Shown here: one piece after another, positions 33,737 to 41,643 of the stretch
How the letters are laid out: each line of letters starts with the position of its first letter
How positions within the stretch are numbered: the first letter of the stretch is position 1
Source of the DNA: Enterobacter sp. ENT03
GTDB taxonomy: Bacteria; Pseudomonadota; Gammaproteobacteria; Enterobacterales; Enterobacteriaceae
DNA: 64,000 nucleotides
Reading direction: 5' to 3'
Assembly (NCBI RefSeq): GCF_019218745.1
Contig: NZ_JAHUXA010000004.1
Coordinates: forward strand, 161,433-225,432
Position numbers and translations under genes: made by a program
The notes under the pieces: generated by a model
Seen by the model: only the letters and a program-made list of their open reading frames with translations
Told to the model about the DNA's origin: nothing
The model's database searches: none

Positions 33737-34780
33737 ATGACAGAGGAACTTTCAGGCCAGGCTCCGGCAGGCGAGTTTATTATGTTTGCCAGTGATGACG
33801 GCGAAGTGCGCGTGGAATGTCGCTTTGAACAGGAGACGCTATGGCTCCCTCAGGCAACTATCGCAAACCTTTATCAGATTACCCCGCAGGCCGTTACGCA
33901 GCACATCAAGGGGATCTACGAAGAAGGCGAACTTGAACAAAATGCAACCTGTAAGTCTTACTTACAAGTTCAGCAGGAAGGCAGTCGTCAGGTGAGTCGT
34001 AACAGACTTCATTACAGTCTTCCTGTCATCCTTGCAGTTGGTTATCGAGTCCGCTCTGCACGAGGCACTCAATTCCGTCAATGGGCAACCCAGACGCTAC
34101 AGCAGTACCTGCTTAAAGGTTTCGTCATGGATGATGAACGGCTTAAAAATCCGCCAGTTGATTCTTCGACCGTGCCTGACTATTTCGACGAGATGCTGGA
34201 GCGCATCCGCGATATTCGGGCCAGCGAACGCCGGGTTTATTTACGGGTTCGCGAGCTCTTCGCATTAGCCGCTGACTATCAACCCTCCCTGAAAGAAACG
34301 ACGCAGTTTTTTCAAACCATCCAGAACAAGCTCCATTATGCCTGTACCGGACACACAGCTGCGGAACTCATCCACAAACGTGCTGATGCCAATAAACCAC
34401 ATATGGGATTAACCAGTTATAAAGGCGAAGAGGTGCGCAAATGTGATGTGACGGTAGCTAAAAACTACCTTACCCAGGATGAGGTCAGCGAACTTAACCG
34501 CGTAGTTAACATGTGGCTGGATTTTGCTGAAGATCAGGCCAGGCGCCGCAAAGAAATATTTCTGCGTGACTGGCAGGATAAATTGGATCAGTTCCTGCAA
34601 TTTAATGACCGAGAAGTTCTGGACGGCACAGGTTCCGTCAGTAAAAAAATGGCAGACGAGAAAGCGCAGGCAGAATATAAACAGTTTGCCGGGCAGCAGC
34701 GCCTCACAAAAGAAGCCGAAGGTGAGAAGGATATTGCCGCTTTGCTACAGTGGAAAAACGAGGACAAAAAGTCGCTGTAA
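33737..34780 (+). CDS. rhuM: RhuM family protein
   Basis: 347 aa similar to RhuM, first described in the Salmonella SPI-3 island that also sits at selC. The N-terminal half has a phage-antirepressor-like DNA-binding part (ETLWLPQATIANLYQITPQA, LHYSLPVILAVGYRVRSARG, RQWATQTLQQYLLKGF). The C-terminal half is helical (RIRDIRASERRVYLRVRELF, THMW-like DFAEDQARRRKEIFLRDW). Biochemical function unknown. A GGAGG site precedes the ATG. It lies 204 bp from selC without an integrase nearby, so it is probably an island remnant. Confidence 0.85.
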   Translation: MTEELSGQAPAGEFIMFASDDGEVRVECRFEQETLWLPQATIANLYQITPQAVTQHIKGIYEEGELEQNATCKSYLQVQQEGSRQVSRNRLHYSLPVILAVGYRVRSARGTQFRQWATQTLQQYLLKGFVMDDERLKNPPVDSSTVPDYFDEMLERIRDIRASERRVYLRVRELFALAADYQPSLKETTQFFQTIQNKLHYACTGHTAAELIHKRADANKPHMGLTSYKGEEVRKCDVTVAKNYLTQDEVSELNRVVNMWLDFAEDQARRRKEIFLRDWQDKLDQFLQFNDREVLDGTGSVSKKMADEKAQAEYKQFAGQQRLTKEAEGEKDIAALLQWKNEDKKSL

Positions 34781-34818
34781 TTGCCCCAGATCCCATCGGG
34801 AATGCCATTTTGGGGTGA

Positions 34819-34986
34819 TTAAGCGTCAGGTTTCTGCAATCGCATCTTGCAGGCTTCTTTCACCCACTTACTAAAATTCCCTTTTCCCGCCGCTTTCTCA
34901 ATCTGTTCCAGAAGCTCATCTTCAAAACGAATGTTCTTCATCGTGCTTTTGGTGCGGTCGAAGTGTGGTTTCTTTTTTTCTTGCAT
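34819..34986 (-). CDS. Small YlcI/YnfO-like protein, probable ribbon-helix-helix DNA-binding protein
   Basis: 55 aa from the ATG at 34984-34986: a basic start (MQEKKKPHFDRTKST), then MKNIRFEDELLEQIEKAAGK and FSKWVKEACKMRLQ. The pattern (short strand, then two helices with an FSKWV segment) is that of ribbon-helix-helix or YlcI/YnfO-type small proteins. A start 4 codons upstream (34998) is possible. Two tandem palindromes lie at and above its start, so autoregulation is plausible. It converges on rhuM and is divergent from the SymE-like gene. No partner toxin identified with certainty. Confidence 0.65.
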   Translation of the reverse strand: MQEKKKPHFDRTKSTMKNIRFEDELLEQIEKAAGKGNFSKWVKEACKMRLQKPDA

Positions 34987-34998
34987 GGTAGGTACCAT
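34985..34998. promoter_or_regulatory. Palindromic operator 1
   Basis: ATGGTA-GG-TACCAT, a perfect 6-2-6 palindrome overlapping the start codon of the small RHH-like gene. It shares the TGGTA..TACCA core with operator 2, centred 34 bp away. Confidence 0.6.
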
Positions 34999-35016
34999 TT
35001 CGGTTAATTTAGACGC

Positions 35017-35034
35017 ATGTGGTACCTACCACAT
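35017..35034. promoter_or_regulatory. Palindromic operator 2
   Basis: ATGTGGTA-CC-TACCACAT, a perfect 8-2-8 palindrome in the divergent promoter region of the RHH-like gene and the SymE-like gene, with the same core as operator 1. Confidence 0.62.
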
Positions 35035-35052
35035 ACACACAGGAATTAAACA

Positions 35053-35085
35053 ACGCTCCGATGTGCAGCAACACAGCCGGAGCGT
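35053..35085. other. Hairpin in the leader of the SymE-like gene
   Basis: Stem ACGCTCCG/CGGAGCGT (35053-35060 with 35078-35085) with an inner TGTG/CACA pair, ending 30 bp before the SymE-like start codon. It may be a translational control structure, or part of an antisense RNA on the other strand as SymR is for E. coli symE. Both are inferences. Confidence 0.45.
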
Positions 35086-35115
35086 CTAACCTCACCAACT
35101 ATCAAGGAGTTGATT

Positions 35116-35601
35116 ATGGCTGATCCGCATTCTACCCCAGAGTCAGAGATTAAAAAAAGCGAGCGTTCCGCGATCGTGGGCTATCGCCCGCGCGGCCGGG
35201 ATAAAAGCACGCCGAACCTGATCCTCAAAGGGAAATGGCTACGGGAAGCGGGGTTTGATACCGGACACCAGGTAACGGTAAAAGTGATGAATGGATGCAT
35301 CGTGCTGATGGCATACAACGAGCAGGAGCAGCGGCTTCAGGATGAGTTAAAAGCGGCGCAGCAGAGGATAAAAAGGATCGAATCGACGCTGGCAGCGCGA
35401 ATTAAGGTGACTTCGTGCCGGATAAATCCTCGGATGCTCCGGCATATTTCCCCACCTCACCCCTTCACCATCAACCGGCTATACGCCGCAGGGGTGATCC
35501 CTGTGACGCGGCAAAACACCCGGCGCATCACGTCGGCACCGGAAAAGCCGCTCATGGCGGCCAGAGTTTTTGCCGGTAGCTTTTTTTGCTCCAGCAACTG
35601 A
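35116..35601 (+). CDS. SymE family protein (type I toxin-like)
   Basis: The first ~95 residues match SymE, the SOS-induced E. coli protein with an AbrB-like fold described as an RNA endonuclease or nucleoid-condensing toxin: VGYRPRGRDKSTPNLILKGK, WLREAGFDTGHQVTVKVMNG, CIVLMAY. A helical tail EQEQRLQDELKAAQQRIKRI follows. The remaining ~65 codons overlap, antisense, the 3' end of the GlxA-type regulator and look non-native, so the original C-terminus may have been lost at an island junction. An AAGGAG 6 nt upstream supports the ATG at 35116 over the TTG at 35110. LexA site not identified. Confidence 0.75.
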   Translation: MADPHSTPESEIKKSERSAIVGYRPRGRDKSTPNLILKGKWLREAGFDTGHQVTVKVMNGCIVLMAYNEQEQRLQDELKAAQQRIKRIESTLAARIKVTSCRINPRMLRHISPPHPFTINRLYAAGVIPVTRQNTRRITSAPEKPLMAARVFAGSFFCSSN

Positions 35602-36419
35602 CGGACCTTTGCCACGCGCTCGCGTTCCAGCCACTGTTTCGGGGTAATACCCAGCTCCTGCCGAAACAGGCGCGACAGATGCCGCTCACTGATGTTCAGA
35701 TGTGACGCCATCATCGACACCGTTTTCACCGTCTCAATGTGCGTGATCGTCCAGCGCTGTAATTCCTGAAATGCCGTGCGCCCGTCGAGGGAGACGCCGT
35801 TGCCGCGAATAAAATGCGTCTGATTCACCGGGCGGCGGAAGAACATCACCAGCTGCGCCGCTACGTCCTGGGCGATTTCCCGGCCTAAATCCTCCTCCAC
35901 CAGCCGCAGCGCCAGATCCAGGCCCGACGTTACGCCTGCCGCTGTGCGCACCCGATCGTCTTTTACACACAGGGCATCGGCAGTGACGGTGACGCCGGGA
36001 TATAACGCCGCCAGCCGAGCAGCGCAGGCCCAGTGTGTCGTCACCCGTTTGCCTTCCAGCAATCCGGTGCGGGCCAACAGCAGCGCACCGCTGCACACGG
36101 AGCCAAAACGCTGGCTGCGCTGACACAGACCGGCGATCTGCGCCGTTGCTGTCGCATCCGGCACAAAACGGTCGATATCAGGGGCACCCGCCACCAGAAA
36201 CGTGTGCGGCGCGTAGTCTGTGCTGTTCGCCAGCATAAGGTCAGCGGCGAGCCGTACTCCAGAAGATGCCAGCACCTCCGGTGCCGCTACCGAGATCACC
36301 TTGTGGCTGTACACCTGGCGCTTCATCAACCGGTTGGCTTCCGCGAACACATCCAGCGGCCCGCACACATCCAGCAGCTGTACGCCTGGCACTGCCAGAA
36401 TGGCTATTTCGTAACGCAT
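35457..36419 (-). CDS. GlxA family transcriptional regulator (DJ-1/PfpI + AraC)
   Basis: 320 aa. N-terminal DJ-1/PfpI-like amidotransferase domain (about 1-185: IAILAVPGVQLLDVCGPLDV, and the nucleophile-elbow RFGSVCSGALLLA with Cys retained). C-terminal AraC double helix-turn-helix (about 220-315: VSMMASHLNISERHLSRLFR, GITPKQWLERERVAKVRQLL, GFSGADVMRRVFCRVTGITP). The start MRYEIAILAVPG at 36419 fits the family; a longer frame to 36599 crosses the divergent gene. Probably regulates the HD-domain gene next to it. Effector unknown. Confidence 0.87.
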   Translation of the reverse strand: MRYEIAILAVPGVQLLDVCGPLDVFAEANRLMKRQVYSHKVISVAAPEVLASSGVRLAADLMLANSTDYAPHTFLVAGAPDIDRFVPDATATAQIAGLCQRSQRFGSVCSGALLLARTGLLEGKRVTTHWACAARLAALYPGVTVTADALCVKDDRVRTAAGVTSGLDLALRLVEEDLGREIAQDVAAQLVMFFRRPVNQTHFIRGNGVSLDGRTAFQELQRWTITHIETVKTVSMMASHLNISERHLSRLFRQELGITPKQWLERERVAKVRQLLEQKKLPAKTLAAMSGFSGADVMRRVFCRVTGITPAAYSRLMVKG

Positions 36420-36531
36420 TGCGATCCCCGTGTCGTAAAAGGTCAGTATGTCCTTAAACATCTTTAAACCACGCTTTAAGACATGAATGATGCGTCTTAT
36501 TCTGGACAAAGACAACCCACAGGAGAGAAAG

Positions 36532-37173
36532 ATGAGTATGAACATCACCGGGATCCGCGTTCCCGACAGCAAAATGGCGCGCGAGGCGACAACCTTCATT
36601 CGTGATACGGAATCGGACCTGTTGTTCCACCATTCCAGCCGGGTTTACTACTGGGCGGCGCTGGCGGGTCAGCAGCGCGGGCTGACGGTCGATCAGGAAT
36701 TGCTTTATGTTGGCTGTATGTTTCATGACATTGGCCTGACGCATGAACATTGCAGCTGCGACAAGCGTTTCGAAGTGGATGGCGCAAATGCGGCACGGGC
36801 GTTTCTGGAAGGCTATGGCGTAAAACCTGCCGATATCGACAAGGTATGGACCGCCATTGCGCTGCATACCACGCCGGGCATCCCGGAGTTCATGGCACCG
36901 GAAATCGCACTGGTGACGGCAGGGGTTGAAATGGACGTGCTGGGAATAGGCTATGACAACTTCAGCGACGCGGAAATCAACGTGGTGACGGATCTGCACC
37001 CGCGTCCGGCGGCGTTTAAAGAAGAGATTATTCAGGCATTTTATGACGGTATTAAGCATAAAAAGCAGACCACGTTCGGCAACGTGAAAGCGGATGTTAT
37101 TCAGGATAAAGAACCGGCGTTTTCACCGCTGAATTTTTGCAGCGTGATCCGTCAGTCGCGCTGGAAGGGCTAA
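36532..37173 (+). CDS. HD domain-containing protein, cyanamide-hydratase-like
   Basis: 213 aa. Metal-binding HD-fold landmarks: LLFHHSSRVYYWAALAG (first His), LLYVGCMFHDIGLTHEH (His-Asp pair), RFEVDGANAARAFLEGYG, and WTAIALHTTPGIPEFMAPE. This arrangement is typical of the Ddi2/cyanamide hydratase-like branch rather than nucleotide phosphohydrolases. The substrate is unknown; a small nitrile, cyanamide or isonitrile is one possibility. AGGAGAG precedes the ATG at 36532. Divergent from the GlxA-type regulator across about 110 bp holding TTTAAG-type inverted repeats (36450-36482). Confidence 0.82.
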   Translation: MSMNITGIRVPDSKMAREATTFIRDTESDLLFHHSSRVYYWAALAGQQRGLTVDQELLYVGCMFHDIGLTHEHCSCDKRFEVDGANAARAFLEGYGVKPADIDKVWTAIALHTTPGIPEFMAPEIALVTAGVEMDVLGIGYDNFSDAEINVVTDLHPRPAAFKEEIIQAFYDGIKHKKQTTFGNVKADVIQDKEPAFSPLNFCSVIRQSRWKG

Positions 37174-37220
37174 CCTGCCAGCGGTGCAGCCCGGCTATTG
37201 GCGCTGCACCGCATCCCGCC

Positions 37221-37979
37221 CTACAAAAAGTGAATATGCTTTTTGCCGCTGAAGCGGGAAATCTCCACTCTGGCTTCGACGTGAAAAACCTCGCGCAGCA
37301 TCTCTTCGGTCAGCACCTCGTCCGGCGTGCCGCGTGCCACAATCCCGCCGTTCTGCATCACCACCAGCGAATCGCAGAACATCGCCGCATGATTCAGATC
37401 GTGGATCGCCACAATACTGGTGACCGGCAGCGCGCTGATCAGCCGCATCAACTGCATCTGATGGTGAATATCCAGATGGTTTGTCGGCTCGTCGAGCAAA
37501 ATCTCCGAGGGTGACTGCGCCAGCGCGCGGGCAATGTGTACCCGCTGACGCTCGCCGCCGGACAGACTCTGCCAGCCCTGCTGCTGGCGGTCGAGCATCT
37601 CCACCCGCGCCAGCGCGGCGGTGACGATCTCGTCATCCGCATGCGTCCACGGCGAGAGCGGTGAATGGTGCGGAATGCGCCCCAGCTTCACCACATCGAT
37701 CACCTTGATGTTGGAATCCGTCGCCGCGTGTTGCTCCACAAAGGCCACGCGCTTCGCCAGCGCCTTTTTGCCAAGCTCGCGCACATCGCCGCCGTCGAGC
37801 GTCACCCGGCCCGCGTCGGGCCGACGCAGCCCCGCCAGGATCCGCAGCAAGGAGGATTTCCCGGAGCCGTTCGGGCCGAGCAGCCCCATGGTCTGGCCTG
37901 TGGGCACGCTGAGCGACACATCGTTAACAATGACTTTTTTTCCGATACGCCAGGACAGATTTTCGGCACCGATACTCAT
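37221..37979 (-). CDS. Iron/siderophore-type ABC transporter ATP-binding protein
   Basis: 252-aa FecE/FepC-type ATPase. Walker A GLLGPNGSGKSSLLRIL, Q-loop VAFVEQHAATDS, signature SLSGGERQRVHIARAL, Walker B ILLDEPTNHLDIHHQ, switch His in VAIHDLNHAAMF. It is the last gene of a leftward SBP-permease-ATPase operon, overlapping the permease by 4 bp. Cobalamin or haem cannot be excluded as substrate. Confidence 0.9.
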   Translation of the reverse strand: MSIGAENLSWRIGKKVIVNDVSLSVPTGQTMGLLGPNGSGKSSLLRILAGLRRPDAGRVTLDGGDVRELGKKALAKRVAFVEQHAATDSNIKVIDVVKLGRIPHHSPLSPWTHADDEIVTAALARVEMLDRQQQGWQSLSGGERQRVHIARALAQSPSEILLDEPTNHLDIHHQMQLMRLISALPVTSIVAIHDLNHAAMFCDSLVVMQNGGIVARGTPDEVLTEEMLREVFHVEARVEISRFSGKKHIHFL

Positions 37980-39016
37980 GAAAATTTCCCCGAGCGATAA
38001 AGAATAACGGCAAAGAACGGCACGCCAACCAGCGCGGTCACCACGCCCACCGGCAGGCTTTGCGGGGCGATCACCGTGCGGGAGGCGATATCAGCCAGCA
38101 CCATCAGGATCGCGCCCATCAGCGCCGACGCCACCAGCAGTTTGCGGTGCAGCGGGCCAAAGAAGTAGCGCATCATATGGGGCACCACCAGGCCGACAAA
38201 GCCGATGGAGCCGGCCATGCTGACGATGGCGGCGGTCATCAGCGCCGTGACGGAGAAGAGGATCAAACGGATCACACCGACGGGAATACCGAGCGATGCC
38301 GCTGCGTCATCCCCGAAGGTAAAGGCATCCAGCGCTTTCGCATGGTACAGACACACCGCAAGGCCAATCACCACCACCACCAGCACCAGCTGAAACTCCG
38401 GCCAGCGCACGCCGCTGAAGCTGCCGAGCAGCCAGAACATCACATCGCGCGCCTGCTGCGCATTGGCAGAGGTGCTGATGGTGTAAGCGGTCAGGGCATT
38501 GAACAGCTGCGACGCTGCCACACCCGCAAGAATGGTACGTTCATTGCCGCCGCGCGCGCCGTTGGTCAGCAGTGCGACGAACAAGAACGCGGCGAAGGCC
38601 CCGATAAAGGCCCCGGCGGAGAGCGACACCGCCCCCGCACCCACGCCCAGTACCACCACGGCCACCGCGCCGGTGGAGGCACCGGCTGACACGCCCAGCA
38701 CATACGGCTCCGCCAGCGCGTTTTTCAGCAGGCTTTGCAGCACCGCGCCGCAGATGGCCAGCCCCGCGCCGCTACAGGCGGCAACCAGCGCCCGGCTGAG
38801 ACGGAAATCCCAGATCACCGTCTCATGGATGCGGTTTAACGTTACGCCGGTCAGACCGAGCTTATTGGTGATAGCGAAAAACGTGGTTTTTAACGGGATC
38901 GACAGCTCGCCCACCCCGACGCTGAAGGCGATGGTGATACCGAGCACCAGCACCGCGCTCAGCAGCAACACCACGGATCGCATATTTTCAACTACCGAGC
39001 GGGACGCAACAGACAT
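37976..39016 (-). CDS. Iron/siderophore-type ABC transporter permease (FecCD family)
   Basis: 346 aa with about 10 membrane segments. Family features: SRALVAACSGAGLAICGAVL, NALAEPYVLGVSAGASTGAV, LFNALTAYTISTSANAQQAR, VMFWLLGSFSGVRW, GSIGFVGLVVPHMMRYFFG and LPVGVVTALVGVPFF. One permease gene, so it probably works as a homodimer. Its stop and start overlap both neighbours. Confidence 0.92.
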   Translation of the reverse strand: MSVASRSVVENMRSVVLLLSAVLVLGITIAFSVGVGELSIPLKTTFFAITNKLGLTGVTLNRIHETVIWDFRLSRALVAACSGAGLAICGAVLQSLLKNALAEPYVLGVSAGASTGAVAVVVLGVGAGAVSLSAGAFIGAFAAFLFVALLTNGARGGNERTILAGVAASQLFNALTAYTISTSANAQQARDVMFWLLGSFSGVRWPEFQLVLVVVVIGLAVCLYHAKALDAFTFGDDAAASLGIPVGVIRLILFSVTALMTAAIVSMAGSIGFVGLVVPHMMRYFFGPLHRKLLVASALMGAILMVLADIASRTVIAPQSLPVGVVTALVGVPFFAVILYRSGKFS

Positions 39017-40023
39017 CAGTTCAGATCCATTTTCTCTAATTGTGCCGCCACCTGCTCCGCGCCATAAATCGTGCGCACGGTCGGGTTCATCGCCTGACCA
39101 TCCATCACCACGATATGGCCTTTTTTCACCGCATCCAGCTGGCTGACCGCCGGATCGGTTTTCAGGAATTTAATTTTTTCTTCGGCGCGATCCAGCACCC
39201 AGCGGTTACGGTCGAGGCTGGCAACGACAATCACGTCCGGGTTGGCGCTGATCACACTTTCCCAGCTCACCGTCGGCCATTCAGCGTCGGTATTCAGGGC
39301 GATGTGACCGCCCAGCATATTCGCGATAAAGCCGGAGGCGCTGTTCTTGCCGCTCATGTGCGCATCGGCTGACGGCGAGGCGCTCGAGAACCAGAAGACG
39401 AACGACAGATCTTTATTGCCCTTGTGGAATTTCTCGCGCAGATCGGCTTCGCGCTTTTTAAAGCTCGCCACCAGCGCATCACCGCGATCCTGCACGTCGA
39501 AAATCGCCGCCAGGTCGTTAATTTCTTTGTACAGCTGGGTCATGTCCCACATCTGTTTGCGGCTACCGTAGATGTCACCGGTGTTTTTGGTGGTGGTGCA
39601 GACGCCCGGCGATAAATAGCTGTTTACGCCCACGGCGGCAAAATCTTCGCGTTTGGCGACTTTACTGTCCGGCCCGAGCAGCAACGGCAATTGTGCCGCC
39701 ACAAAATCCGGCTCCTGTGCCAGAATGGACTCCAGCGTCGGGATCTCCACGGTCAGCACTTTGACTTTTTCATTCTGCTTTGCGAGTTCCGGTAAGACTT
39801 TTGTCGGCCAGAAGGCGCTGGCGACCATTTTGTCCTGCAAACCGAGCATCAGCATGATTTCGGCGGAGTTCTGCCCCAGTGCCACCACGCGCTCCGGCGC
39901 TTTGTTGAAAGTGAGCGTTGTGCCACAGTTATCAAGGGTTAACGGGTAGTGAGTCGCCAGGGCAGAGGCCGTACTCAGGCAAAGCATTCCTAAAGCTAAC
40001 AGCGATTTCTTTAAAACCGGCAT
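39016..40023 (-). CDS. Iron/siderophore-type ABC transporter substrate-binding protein
   Basis: 335 aa of the FepB/FecB (TroA-like) class. Signal peptide SLLALGMLCLSTASALA, no lipobox Cys, so soluble periplasmic. Conserved parts: PERVVALGQNSAEIMLMLG, IPTLESILAQEPDFVAAQLP, TVSWESVISANPDVIVVASL, LDAVKKGHIVVMDG. First gene of the operon, starting 36 bp from the Fur-box-like site. Ligand not deducible; catecholate or hydroxamate siderophore is likely from context. Confidence 0.9.
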   Translation of the reverse strand: MPVLKKSLLALGMLCLSTASALATHYPLTLDNCGTTLTFNKAPERVVALGQNSAEIMLMLGLQDKMVASAFWPTKVLPELAKQNEKVKVLTVEIPTLESILAQEPDFVAAQLPLLLGPDSKVAKREDFAAVGVNSYLSPGVCTTTKNTGDIYGSRKQMWDMTQLYKEINDLAAIFDVQDRGDALVASFKKREADLREKFHKGNKDLSFVFWFSSASPSADAHMSGKNSASGFIANMLGGHIALNTDAEWPTVSWESVISANPDVIVVASLDRNRWVLDRAEEKIKFLKTDPAVSQLDAVKKGHIVVMDGQAMNPTVRTIYGAEQVAAQLEKMDLN

Positions 40024-40058
40024 TCGTCTTACTCCAGAGGATCAGTGGCTACGCGCAG

Positions 40059-40077
40059 GTAAATGCAAATCATTCTT
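40059..40077. promoter_or_regulatory. Fur-box-like site between the ABC operon and the MFS gene
   Basis: GTAAATGCAAATCATTCTT agrees with the 19-bp Fur consensus at 13 positions, including the central ATCATT. Its position between two divergent transport units suggests joint iron repression. It also argues that the MFS gene does not start at the ATG at 40063. Confidence 0.6.
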
Positions 40078-40143
40078 AAGTGGTGGACTTATACCCATCG
40101 CAAAATATATTGTCAATTTTCATCACTCAACTTCGGTTATGGC

Positions 40144-41376
40144 ATGTTTTCAACTTCGACAGACGCAACAAAACGCACCTCCCCTTATCTGCTTTCCGGC
40201 TGCCAGCTGGTCTTTAATATTGGCTTCTATGCCGTTGTGCCTTTTCTCGCAATTTACCTGCGCGATGACCTGCTGCTGTCAGGCTGGGTGATCGGGCTGG
40301 TGATTGGCTTGCGCACCTTCTCGCAGCAGGGGATGTTTCTGGTGGGCGGCGCGCTGGCGGACCGCTTTGGTGCGCGGGTGGTGATCCTCAGCGGCTGTCT
40401 GGTGCGGGTGAGCGGCTATCTGCTGCTGGCGCTGGGGGAGTCATTCTGGCCGGTGGTGCTGGGTGCCTGTCTGACCGGCGTCGGCGGGGCGTTGTTCTCC
40501 CCTGCTATCGAGGCGCTGCTGGCCAAAGCCGGTACGCAGAGTGAAGCCGACGGCAAGCGCAGCCGCCAGGAGTGGTTCGCGCTGTTTGCCGTTTGCGGCG
40601 AACTGGGCGCGGTGCTGGGGCCGGTGCTCGGCGCGCTGCTGGCGGGATTTGGTTTTCAGCGCGTGGCGCTGGCCGGTGCGGGGGTGTTTATCGTCGCGCT
40701 GGTGGTGTTGTTTTTCAGCCTGCCCGCTACGCCGCACAAGGCCAGCGAGCTAAAAATCACGCCCTGGTGGGAGACGTTCCGCCAGCCGCGTTTTGTGGCT
40801 TTTATCATCGCTTACAGCGCCTATCTGTTCAGCTATAACCAGCTTTATCTGGCGCTGCCGGTGGAACTGCGCCGCTCCGGCAGCCGGGAAACCGATCTCG
40901 GCCCGCTGTTTATGCTCGCCTCGCTGCTGATCGTCTGTCTGCAACTGCCGCTGGCGCGCTTTGCCCGTCGCCTCGGCCCGTTGCGCACGCTGCCGCTCGG
41001 CTTCGGGCTGTTGAGCGCCTCGTTCGCCAGCGTGGCGTTTTTTGCCGCCGACGTGCCGCCCGATAACTGGCAGCGGCTGATCCCGGCCATTTGCATGGTG
41101 ACGCTGTTAACGCTCGGACAGATGATCATTGTGCCGGTGGGCATGGATTTAGTGCCGCGTTTCGCCAGCGAGCATAATCTCGGCGCACATTATGGCGCAC
41201 TCGCCTCGATGGGCGGCGTGGCGGTGCTGGCGGGTAATTTTCTGCTCGGCGGCCAGCTCGATCACGCGCTGACGCCTTCCCCGCAGGCGATAATGCCCTG
41301 GCTGCTGCTCGCCGCCGTGCCGCTGTGCAGCGCCATCGCCATGCTGGTGATCTGCCGCCCGCTGCAACAGCGTTAA
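40144..41376 (+). CDS. MFS transporter
   Basis: 410-aa major facilitator with 12 membrane segments. Motif A variant GGALADRFGARVVILSGC between TM2 and TM3; FAVCGELGAVLGPVLGALLA in TM5. It resembles MdtH/multidrug or siderophore-export carriers but I cannot assign a substrate. The start at 40144 (MFSTSTDATKRT) avoids the 27-residue hydrophilic extension that would overlap the Fur-like site. Divergent from the iron-type ABC operon, so a role in siderophore movement is possible. Confidence 0.82.
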   Translation: MFSTSTDATKRTSPYLLSGCQLVFNIGFYAVVPFLAIYLRDDLLLSGWVIGLVIGLRTFSQQGMFLVGGALADRFGARVVILSGCLVRVSGYLLLALGESFWPVVLGACLTGVGGALFSPAIEALLAKAGTQSEADGKRSRQEWFALFAVCGELGAVLGPVLGALLAGFGFQRVALAGAGVFIVALVVLFFSLPATPHKASELKITPWWETFRQPRFVAFIIAYSAYLFSYNQLYLALPVELRRSGSRETDLGPLFMLASLLIVCLQLPLARFARRLGPLRTLPLGFGLLSASFASVAFFAADVPPDNWQRLIPAICMVTLLTLGQMIIVPVGMDLVPRFASEHNLGAHYGALASMGGVAVLAGNFLLGGQLDHALTPSPQAIMPWLLLAAVPLCSAIAMLVICRPLQQR

Positions 41377-41643
41377 CGCGGGCAAAGTTGCGAGCCACTG
41401 CCCACAGGTTATCAGCACGAGCGCTCATCCCACCTGGTGCCACCTACAGCGAACCGGGCAACGATGTATTACACAGCGTAATGGGCTAAATAATGACCGT
41501 GATGTTTTGCAAGGGGCAGATGAAGTCAGTAAGAAATTGATCGCTTAGTGACATGGTACTCCCTGCGATTTCTTCCCTCTTTATTAATCAAAATCTGCCT
41601 GAACGAAATGCCGGATAACGCGCATCCGGCATTCCTGGGGTTG
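41377..41643. other. Intergenic region with REP-like hairpin
   Basis: About 267 bp between the convergent MFS and aldolase genes. It contains a 10-bp perfect stem AATGCCGGAT/ATCCGGCATT at 41607-41633, REP-like and probably the dga operon 3' end. Nothing else recognisable. Confidence 0.55.

Noticed and set aside
34784..35470. Right-hand attachment repeat of a selC island
   Set aside because: No copy of the selC 3' end (GATCTTCCGCCA or similar) found between rhuM and the GlxA-type regulator.
40063..40143. N-terminal extension of the MFS transporter
   Set aside because: It would place the Fur-box-like site over the start codon and add a hydrophilic leader; the ATG at 40144 fits the family better.
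41377..41600. Gene remnant between the MFS gene and dgaF
   Set aside because: Only very short frames; no recognisable motif on either strand apart from the REP-like hairpin.
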